A stretch of 36,090 nucleotides of DNA from Streptomyces sudanensis (GTDB lineage: Bacteria; Actinomycetota; Actinomycetes; Streptomycetales; Streptomycetaceae). Numbering within the stretch: the first letter of the stretch is position 1; each line of letters begins with the position of its first letter. The position numbers and the translations under genes are program-made. This document shows, piece after piece, positions 21,876-28,676 of this stretch. Below the pieces are notes generated by a model. It had not been told where the DNA came from. It was given only the letters and a program-made list of their open reading frames with translations, and did no database searches. The stretch is from positions 2,994,430-3,030,519 of the forward strand of contig NZ_CP095474.1 in the NCBI RefSeq assembly GCF_023614315.1, written 5' to 3'.

Positions 21876-22850
21876 TCAAACCGCAGGGGTCTTCTCGGAC
21901 TCGGCCGGCTTCTCCGTGTCGGCGAGGGCGGCGAGGAAACGCTCGGCGTCCAGGGCGGCGGAGCACCCCGTGCCGGCCGCCGTGATGGCCTGACGGTAGG
22001 TGTGGTCGACGACGTCGCCGGCGGCGAAGACGCCCTGCACATTGGTGCGTGTGGACGGCGCGTCCACCTTCAGGTAACCCTCGTCGTCCAGTTCCAGCTG
22101 CCCCTTGAACAGCTCCGTACGCGGGTCGTGGCCGACAGCGATGAACAGGCCCGTCACCGGCAGTTTCGAGGTCTCACCGGACTTGGTGTTGCGCAGGGTG
22201 AGACCGCTGAGCTTCTGGTCACCGTGAATCTCCGCGACCTCGCTGTCCCAGGCGAACTTGATCTTCGGGTCGGCGAAGGCACGCTCCTGCATCGCCTTGG
22301 AAGCGCGCAGGGTGTCACGGCGATGTACCACCGTGACGGACTTCGCGAAGCGGGAGAGGAAGGTGGCCTCTTCCATCGCCGTGTCGCCACCGCCGACGAC
22401 GGCGATGTCCTGGTCCTTGAAGAAGAACCCGTCACAGGTGGCACACCAGGACACACCGCGGCCGGAGAGGGCGTCCTCGTTCGGCAGGCCGAGCTTGCGG
22501 TGCTGAGAGCCGGTGGCCACGATGACCGCCTTGGCGCGGTGCACGGTTCCGGCGGTGTCCGTCACGGTCTTGATGTCACCGGTCAGGTCGACGCCGACGA
22601 TGTCGTCGGGAACGAGTTCCGCGCCGAAGCGCTCGGCCTGGGCGCGCATGTTGTCCATGAGGTCGGGGCCCATGATGCCGTCACGGAATCCGGGGAAGTT
22701 CTCCACGTCGGTCGTGTTCATCAGGGCACCGCCAGAGGTGACGGCACCCTCGAAGACCAGCGGCTTCAGCGACGCGCGTGCGGTGTAGAGCGCTGCCGTG
22801 TAACCGGCAGGCCCGGAGCCGATGATGATCACGTTTCGGACGTCGCTCAC
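21876..22850 (-). CDS. trxB: Thioredoxin reductase (NADPH)
   Basis: 324 residues. FAD-binding GSGPAG (11-16), redox-active CATC (Cys136 and Cys139 in VSWCATCDG), NADPH-binding [12 protein letters not shown] and the second FAD motif [23 protein letters not shown]. Transfers electrons from NADPH to thioredoxin. GTG start at 22850 with GAGGAAG upstream. The C-terminus has a short disordered tail ([14 protein letters not shown]). Heads the trxBA operon behind a SigR-type promoter. Confidence 0.98.
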   Translation of the reverse strand: MSDVRNVIIIGSGPAGYTAALYTARASLKPLVFEGAVTSGGALMNTTDVENFPGFRDGIMGPDLMDNMRAQAERFGAELVPDDIVGVDLTGDIKTVTDTAGTVHRAKAVIVATGSQHRKLGLPNEDALSGRGVSWCATCDGFFFKDQDIAVVGGGDTAMEEATFLSRFAKSVTVVHRRDTLRASKAMQERAFADPKIKFAWDSEVAEIHGDQKLSGLTLRNTKSGETSKLPVTGLFIAVGHDPRTELFKGQLELDDEGYLKVDAPSTRTNVQGVFAAGDVVDHTYRQAITAAGTGCSAALDAERFLAALADTEKPAESEKTPAV

Positions 22851-22912
22851 GGGTTTCTTCCTCGTCTCTGCAGGCTGCTTACAGGGGCCGGGTCAAGACT
22901 CTCACCCCGTCC

Positions 22913-22938
22913 AACGGATCCTACGGGGCACGCATTCC
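22913..22938 (-). promoter_or_regulatory. SigR-type promoter of trxBA
   Basis: On the minus strand GGAAT (22938-22934) is followed after exactly 18 bases by GTT (22915-22913), matching the SigR consensus GGAAT-N18-GTT. The start codon of trxB lies 62 bases further on. SigR control of trxBA is established in S. coelicolor (thiol-oxidative stress). Confidence 0.88.
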
Positions 22939-22965
22939 CGTGGAGCCGTGCGGCTCCGGGCGCGC

Positions 22966-23856
22966 TCAGGGACGTGGCTGGGACCGCTTGAGCAGGACGT
23001 CAGCAGTGCCGGAGGCTGCCGTTGTGCAGGAGGCGTCCATGACGTAGACGTCGACCTGCGCTTCAGTACGGGCATGCGGAAGCACCACGAGGTAGGCGGG
23101 CCGCCCCTGGTACTCGCCCCGCTCCGTTGCGAGCGGTTGCTCGCTCCGGTCGAGTCCCCGGCGCACACACGGAGGGAGGGGTGGCACCGTCTTGCCGATC
23201 ATGGGGGTGGCCTCGGGGGAGCCGGCTTCCGGCTGGAGGCGCGGAGACGCGGCAGTGCGGTTCCGCGCGGGAGGGGCGAGCAGGGTCCTTACCCTGTCGG
23301 CGATGGCTGATCCGGAGAACCGGATGTCGCTCGGAGTGGTTGCGCTTTCCACGCGGGCTGTATCGGGTACGTCGTCCTTCGTGGCCGCCGGGATGAACAA
23401 AGCACCCAGAACGACCGCCAGGCCGCAGAACGCGCTCAGCACCGCGTAACGGCGCCGCCGGACCGGGGCACGTCCGGGGCCGGTGGAACCGGAAGGCCGA
23501 CCGACCGGCCTTCCCGTGCCCTGTACCTCTCCGGGCCGAGTGCCGATCTCGGCTTTCGGCGCGGTTTCACGTGAAACGGAGGGGGCGTCGTCCGGAGAGG
23601 TCGCGTTGAGGAGTGTTTCGGCGGCCAGTGCGGCCTCGATGCGCTCCGCCACGTCGGCCGGCATATGAGTCGGGCCCGGCAGCGTGCCGAGCAGGCCGCG
23701 GATCTCCTTCAGGGAGTCGTACACATCGGCGCAGAGGTCGCAACGGTCCAGATGACGTCGTACATCCGCCGTGCGGGACGGCGGGAGGATGCCCTCTGTG
23801 AGATCGGAGATCTCCGAGACATCCGGATGCCGAGTCGTGTCGGCCGTGGATGTCAC
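22966..23856 (-). CDS. Membrane-anchored anti-sigma factor of the zinc-finger (ZAS-like) class
   Basis: 296 residues. The N-terminal anti-sigma domain carries HLDRCDLC (His35, Cys39, Cys42), the HxxxCxxC signature. A disordered linker follows (containing parS site 4, VSRET at 94-98), then RRRRYAVLSAFCGLAVVLGALF, a transmembrane helix at about 137-157, and an extracellular C-terminal domain of about 135 residues (GEYQGRPAYLVVLPHA, VYVMDASC). It should hold the SigM-like sigma factor at the membrane and release it on envelope or redox signals; whether the cysteines are a redox switch cannot be told. The ATG overlaps the sigma gene's stop by four bases. Confidence 0.9.
   Translation of the reverse strand: MTSTADTTRHPDVSEISDLTEGILPPSRTADVRRHLDRCDLCADVYDSLKEIRGLLGTLPGPTHMPADVAERIEAALAAETLLNATSPDDAPSVSRETAPKAEIGTRPGEVQGTGRPVGRPSGSTGPGRAPVRRRRYAVLSAFCGLAVVLGALFIPAATKDDVPDTARVESATTPSDIRFSGSAIADRVRTLLAPPARNRTAASPRLQPEAGSPEATPMIGKTVPPLPPCVRRGLDRSEQPLATERGEYQGRPAYLVVLPHARTEAQVDVYVMDASCTTAASGTADVLLKRSQPRP
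23564..23577. other. parS: parS site 4, inside the anti-sigma gene
   Basis: Perfect GTTTCACGTGAAAC. The minus-strand gene reads it as Val-Ser-Arg-Glu-Thr in the linker between the anti-sigma domain and the membrane helix. Confidence 0.97.
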
Positions 23857-24557
23857 GCGCGTCCACCTCCGCCCTTCACAGCAGCAGGATCATTCGGTTC
23901 TGGATCCCTTGGCCTCGATGTCGGTGGGACGGATGTCCCCGACGTCCGGTTCCCTCCCCCGGCGGTACCGGTGTCGTCCGCCGGGTCCCCGCGCAGATGG
24001 GTGAGCATGGGGACGAGGCGGGCCCGCCCCCGGGCGCAGCGGCTCTTCACCGTTCCCACGGGCACTCCGAGTATCAGGGCCGCCTCGGCCACCGCGTAGC
24101 CCTGCATGTCGACGAGGACCAGAGCGGCACGCTGATCGGCGGGAAGCTTCGCCAGGGCGGCCAGCAGTTGGCGGTGCAGATCCTGTCGCTCTGCGGGTGC
24201 CTCGGCCGACTCGTGGGGCTCCAGGAGCCGCTCCAACCGCTCCGTGTCGTCCACGGACGTCGTGCGGCGCGAAGCGGTTTTACGAGCTCGGTCCAGACAG
24301 GCATTGACCGTGATCCGGTGCAACCAGGTGGTGACGGCGGATTGGCCCCGGAAGGTGCGTGCTGCTCGGAAAGCCGACACGAGGGCATCCTGAACGGCGT
24401 CGGCGGCCTCCTCACGGTCGCCGAGTGTGCGCAGGGCCACTGCCCAGAGCCGGTCGCGATGGCGCCGCACCAGCTCACCGAAGGCGTCGGGGTCGCCCGC
24501 GACGTGCCGGGCGAGCAGGTCCGCGTCGCCGGGCTCCTGCCCTGTTCCCGCTCCCAT
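23853..24557 (-). CDS. sigM: ECF RNA polymerase sigma factor, SigM type
   Basis: 234 residues. Region 2 (about 22-90): DAFGELVRRHRDRLWAVALRTLGDREEAADAVQDALVSAFRA. Region 4 (about 125-185): RQLLAALAKLPADQRAALVLVDMQGYAVAEAALILGVPVGTVKSRCARGRARL, the helix-turn-helix for the -35 element. A disordered Gly/Pro/Thr tail follows. The order sigM-antisigma-trxB-trxA matches the mycobacterial sigM locus (Rv3911-Rv3914), which supports the name. ATG start at 24557 with GGAGAGAAGG upstream. It lies 58 bases beyond the pseudokinase gene, so it may be co-transcribed with it. Confidence 0.93.
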   Translation of the reverse strand: MGAGTGQEPGDADLLARHVAGDPDAFGELVRRHRDRLWAVALRTLGDREEAADAVQDALVSAFRAARTFRGQSAVTTWLHRITVNACLDRARKTASRRTTSVDDTERLERLLEPHESAEAPAERQDLHRQLLAALAKLPADQRAALVLVDMQGYAVAEAALILGVPVGTVKSRCARGRARLVPMLTHLRGDPADDTGTAGGGNRTSGTSVPPTSRPRDPEPNDPAAVKGGGGRA

Positions 24558-24615
24558 GCGCCTTCTCTCCGATAGCTCGAGCCCCGCCTCACGACGATCC
24601 CCGTCCGGGTGACGG

Positions 24616-26325
24616 TCAGCCCAGGACCTGTACCTCGGAGATACCGCCGCGATATCTGCCGGGCGAGCCGTCCGTGGGCAGTTCCGTGATGTGGATCAGT
24701 ACGTAGCGGGCACGGACGGGCTTGTCCAGTTCCACGTTCAGGTCGCCGTCCGCCCGCTTCAACGGTGTCAGCTCCTGAGGGAAGTCCGAAAGGGAACTCG
24801 ACCCTGTCGCCGACTCCCCCGCGGCACGGAGCTGCACCGTCTGGCCGCTTCGGTACAGGCCGACGCGGACCCCGGAGATGTTCTGCTCGCTGCCGAGGTC
24901 GACCACGATGCCGCTGCCGCCCCGGCGCTTCGGGAGGTTTCCGAAGTTGGCGTACCCGAGGTATTCGGGAGTGATCCACGCCGACTGGGAGTCCCCGTCG
25001 ACTGCGTTCCCCACCTGGTCCAGCTGTATGCCGGACCCGCCAGGCATGAACTCCCTGGCCTCGGCGATCTTCAGGGGCCGCAAGGGGCGTGTCGGCTTAT
25101 CGTCGGCCGGGATCCCGGGGGACGGCGTCGTGCCTGGCCTGCCGTTCGTGCCGTCCTGGCCGAGAAGGCGGTCGGCCACCTGCCAGCTGCCGAGCCCCAG
25201 GGCTGCGATCAGCAGCGCGGAGACGGTCCACTTCAGCACCGTGCCGGTGCGGCTCTCCAGGGGAGCGGGAGGAGTGAGGACCGGCTGGGTGGCGTTCGGC
25301 TGTTGCGGGCGGCCGTAGGTGCCTTGCTGGTAGGTCGTGCGTTGATAGTCCGGCACGGGGGGGAAGGCGGGCTCCGGCGGGCGGATGCGGGGCATGGCCG
25401 CGACGGCTTTGGCCAGTTCGTCGGGCGTCGTGCACGGGGAGTACTGGCGGGAGACGGCCGCGCCGTCGTCGGTCAGCGCCCGCATGGCGAGGTCGGACAG
25501 GCCGCGGTGGACCCCCGCCCGTACCTGATCGGGTGCGATCAGACCCATGCCCTTGGGCAGCCCGGACAAGCCGTGGGCGTCGTTCTCATAGGGCCACCGC
25601 TGGGTCAGGGCGGCGTAGAGAAGAGCGCCGATCGCTTCGGTGTCGGCGCGTTGCGGCCGGTCGACGGTGATGCCCCGAAGCGCCGCGTTCACGGCGAGCC
25701 CGCGGATCCGGTACTGACCGGTGGAGGTGCGCAGTACGGCGCCCGGTGTGAGCCGCAGATGGGCCAGGCCCTCGCGGTGCGCGGCGGCCATTGCCTGGGA
25801 GACCTGACTGACGAGCTGATACGCGTCGTACGGCTCCAGGGGGCCGGCCGCGAGCAGGGCGGTCAATTCGATGGCGTCCGGCAACCACTCGTGCACGACG
25901 TAGACGAGGTCGTTCTCCTCGACGGCATCGAGGACCTGGACGAACCGGGGATCGCCGAGCAGCGCGGAGGAACGTGCGGCCGCCAGGACCGACCGGGCCC
26001 TCGGGTGGTCGGCGGGCAGGACGTGTACGCCGACGGCTCGTCGGAGCTTCTCGTCGACCGCCCGCCAACTGCTGAAACCGTCCAGTCGGGTGACGCACTC
26101 CTCAAGTCGGTAGCGGCGGGCGAGTTTGTACCCGCTGCGCAGCTCCGGAGACTTCGTGACGGTGCTTTTGGCGGCCTCCTGCCCGCTGTCCGCGTCCGGG
26201 GAGGACGTGTCCGTTGCGCTCTGCGTTTGCGCCCCGTCGGCCGTGGTCGCGTCCGCCTTGGCGGTCAGCGGGTCGTCACCGCTGTTGTCGGCCACGTCGA
26301 CGGCAGCCGTGCTACGTTCCGCCAC
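24616..26325 (-). CDS. Membrane pseudokinase with extracellular discoidin-like domain, MurJ partner
   Basis: 569 residues from GTG 26325 (AGGA upstream; an ATG at 26385 would add 20). Residues 70-310 resemble a serine/threonine kinase domain (YRLEECVTRLDGFSSWRAV, VVHEWLPDAIELTALL, AAAHREGLAHLRLTPGAVLRT), but the VAIK lysine position reads GVHVL, the HRD loop reads HLRLTPGAV, and DFG reads RGL. It is therefore predicted catalytically dead. A helix at about 364-384 spans the membrane. Residues 420-569 form a discoidin/F5-8C-like domain (GNAVDGDSQSAWIT, VDLGSEQNISGVRVGLY, ARYVLIHITELP). In mycobacteria MviN fuses flippase, pseudokinase and such a domain in one chain; here they are separate neighbouring genes. 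I infer that it regulates lipid II flipping. Confidence 0.88.
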   Translation of the reverse strand: MAERSTAAVDVADNSGDDPLTAKADATTADGAQTQSATDTSSPDADSGQEAAKSTVTKSPELRSGYKLARRYRLEECVTRLDGFSSWRAVDEKLRRAVGVHVLPADHPRARSVLAAARSSALLGDPRFVQVLDAVEENDLVYVVHEWLPDAIELTALLAAGPLEPYDAYQLVSQVSQAMAAAHREGLAHLRLTPGAVLRTSTGQYRIRGLAVNAALRGITVDRPQRADTEAIGALLYAALTQRWPYENDAHGLSGLPKGMGLIAPDQVRAGVHRGLSDLAMRALTDDGAAVSRQYSPCTTPDELAKAVAAMPRIRPPEPAFPPVPDYQRTTYQQGTYGRPQQPNATQPVLTPPAPLESRTGTVLKWTVSALLIAALGLGSWQVADRLLGQDGTNGRPGTTPSPGIPADDKPTRPLRPLKIAEAREFMPGGSGIQLDQVGNAVDGDSQSAWITPEYLGYANFGNLPKRRGGSGIVVDLGSEQNISGVRVGLYRSGQTVQLRAAGESATGSSSLSDFPQELTPLKRADGDLNVELDKPVRARYVLIHITELPTDGSPGRYRGGISEVQVLG

Positions 26326-26443
26326 CGTCGTTCCTGCCTCCCCATCCGATGCGCCATATCCAACAGCCATGCCAATTGTGCCCACAGTCCACCGCTGTGC
26401 ACGACATGCGGCGGGCGGTGATGGTTGTGCGACAGCCTTGCGC

Positions 26444-28498
26444 TCAGCGGCCGAGACGGCCCCGGACCATGCCCACCATGGCGTTGAGCTCCTCGATACG
26501 CATCTTGCGGGCCGCCACGTAGAACACGCCGATCAGTACGGCTCCACCGATCGCGAGCGCCGTGAGGGAGCCCAGTGCGTCCTTTCCGAGCAGGGCGAGG
26601 AGGCCCCATGCGGTCGCGCCGGCGACCAGCGCCGCGGGGATCGACGCCATGGAGAGACGGGCGTACGTCCGTACGACGTGGGCCCCGTCGAGGTCGCCGC
26701 CCAGCCGGTTGCGCAACCGGCGCCAGGCAACGCCCACGCCGACCATGTAGGCGATGCCGTAGCCGGCGGCCATGCCGACGACGGCCCACCGCGCCGGGAG
26801 TACGAAGTAGCAGGCGGCTGAGACGGCGGCGTTGACGGCGGCCACGATGACGGTGTTGTAGAACGGCGTGCGCGTGTCCTCGTACGCGTAGAAACCGCGC
26901 AGGACGACGTACTGGACGGAGTACGGGATCAGGCCGAGGCCGAACGCCATCAGCATGAAGCCCATGCCCATGGCTGCCTCAAGACCGCTGGAGGCGTAGA
27001 GCAGGGTGCACAGCGGCACGCCGAGCGCCAGGAAGCCGAAGGCGACCGGGACGATCGCGACGGCCGAGTTGCGCAGACCGTGCGAGATGTCGTCCCGGAC
27101 GGCACCGTGGTCGTTGTCGTGCGCCGCACGTGAGATGCGGGGCAGCAGCGCGGCCATGACGGAGACGGTGATGATCGCCTGTGGCATGCCCCAGATCAGC
27201 TGGGCGTTGGAGTAGGCCAGGATGCCCGCGCCGTCCGCGCCGGACGCTTTTCCTGCGGCTGTCGCCAGCTGCGTGACGACGACGACTCCCGCCTGGTTGG
27301 CGAGGACGAACAGGACCGTCCACTTGGCCAGCCTGATCGTCTTGCCGAGGCCCTGGCCCTTCCAGTCGAAACGGGGCCGGAAGCGGAAGCCCGCCTCACG
27401 GAGGTAGGGGACCATCGCCAACGCCTGGACGACGAGACCCAGCAGCATGCCGACACCGAGCAGCCGCACTCCCTCGTCGGGGATGACGTCCACGCCCATC
27501 CTCGTCTCCGAGTAGGCGCCGTACACCCAGATGAAGAGACCGAACGTGAAGATGACGACGATGTTGTTGAGGACCGGGGTCCACATCATGGCGCCGAATT
27601 TTCCGCGGGCGTTCAGAATCTGCCCCGCCACCACGTGGACGCCCATGAAGAAGATGGTCGGCAGGCAGAACCTGGCGAAGGTGACGGCGACGCTGTTGGC
27701 ATCCGGGTCGTTCGCGATGGTGGGCGACATGGCGTAGACGAGCAGAGGCGCCAGGAGCACGGCAGCGCCCACGATCACGGCGAGGGCGACCATCACCAGG
27801 GTGAGCAGCCGGTTCGCGTACGCCTCGCCGCCGTCCTCGTCGTCCTTCATCGAGCGGACCAGCTGCGGCACGAAGACCGAGTTCAGACCGCCGCCCACGG
27901 TCAGGATGTAGATCATCGTCGGGAGTGTGGAAGCGACGGTGAACGCGTCACCGAGCGTCGCCGCCCCCAGGGCGCCGGTGATCACCAGGCTCCGCAGGAA
28001 GCCGGTGAGCCGTGACACCAGGGTGCCCGCCGCCATCACGGCGCTGGACTTCAGCAACCCGGACGCCTTTCCCCCCGGCTTCTTCGGTGCCGCCACCGGT
28101 TCCACGGGCACGTCCGTGTCCACCGGCTCGGGTGGCGGGGCCGTCGCCGACTGGCCCTGGTCCCGGTAGAGGTGGGCGAAGGCATCGGGTGCCGGCTTCT
28201 CCTCGGCGGCGTGGGTCACCAGATCGTCCACCCCGGTGAACTGCACGGTCCGGGCGTCTTCGCCGTACGGGAGGTGGCGGGACGGGCCGGCGGGCTCGGG
28301 CGGCGGTGTCTGGGCCCACACCCGGGGGTCGGGTGCGTACTGCGGGGCGGGGGGCTGCCGGTAGAGCGGAGGAGGCTCCTCGTAGGTGCCGGGTGGAGGC
28401 GGCGGATGCGCTGCCCGGTCGTACAGGACCTCGTCGACCGGGTCCTGCGAGGAGGGGTCGTGGGACCGGTACGGATCGTGGTGGTACGCCTCCTGCAC
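26444..28498 (-). CDS. murJ: Lipid II flippase MurJ (MviN); N-terminus apparently frameshifted
   Basis: The open frame gives 684 residues from GTG 28498. The first 145 are a disordered Pro/Asp/Tyr-rich cytoplasmic tail; the flippase core starts near 147 with SSAVMAAGTLVSRLTGFLRSL and continues with GDAFTVASTLPTMIYIL, GGLNSVFVPQLVRSM and LIWGMPQAIITVSVMAALLPRIS through about 14 helices. MurJ flips the peptidoglycan precursor lipid II across the membrane. The GTG has no ribosome site, whereas an ATG at 28632 has GAGGTGG seven bases upstream but is one frame out. One extra base in the C run at 28525-28529 would join them into a 729-residue protein. The catalytic core is intact, so the gene is likely functional. 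Confidence 0.93.
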   Translation of the reverse strand: MQEAYHHDPYRSHDPSSQDPVDEVLYDRAAHPPPPPGTYEEPPPLYRQPPAPQYAPDPRVWAQTPPPEPAGPSRHLPYGEDARTVQFTGVDDLVTHAAEEKPAPDAFAHLYRDQGQSATAPPPEPVDTDVPVEPVAAPKKPGGKASGLLKSSAVMAAGTLVSRLTGFLRSLVITGALGAATLGDAFTVASTLPTMIYILTVGGGLNSVFVPQLVRSMKDDEDGGEAYANRLLTLVMVALAVIVGAAVLLAPLLVYAMSPTIANDPDANSVAVTFARFCLPTIFFMGVHVVAGQILNARGKFGAMMWTPVLNNIVVIFTFGLFIWVYGAYSETRMGVDVIPDEGVRLLGVGMLLGLVVQALAMVPYLREAGFRFRPRFDWKGQGLGKTIRLAKWTVLFVLANQAGVVVVTQLATAAGKASGADGAGILAYSNAQLIWGMPQAIITVSVMAALLPRISRAAHDNDHGAVRDDISHGLRNSAVAIVPVAFGFLALGVPLCTLLYASSGLEAAMGMGFMLMAFGLGLIPYSVQYVVLRGFYAYEDTRTPFYNTVIVAAVNAAVSAACYFVLPARWAVVGMAAGYGIAYMVGVGVAWRRLRNRLGGDLDGAHVVRTYARLSMASIPAALVAGATAWGLLALLGKDALGSLTALAIGGAVLIGVFYVAARKMRIEELNAMVGMVRGRLGR

Positions 28499-28632
28499 GT
28501 AGGGGTCGTGGAGGTAGGGGTCATGGGGGCGGCGGGCGGTACTCCCGGAGCCGGGGCGGGCGGTGTCCCGCCCGGGGGCATACCGCCACCGCCCGTTCCC
28601 TGGCCGTGGTCACCGTCGTACGGCGCGTTCAT
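28499..28632 (-). other. Out-of-frame true 5' end of murJ
   Basis: An ATG at 28632 behind GAGGTGG begins MNAPYDGDHGQGTGGGG and runs Pro/Ala-rich up to a C5 run (28525-28529). Just past that run the murJ frame reads HDPYLHDPYVQEAYHHDPY, a repeat that continues in-frame into the annotated CDS. Streptomyces MurJ proteins start with MNAPYDGD as I recall. Confidence 0.75.
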
Positions 28633-28676
28633 GGTTACCCACCTCATCGTCCCCGGCCGGCCGGCCACGACATCGC

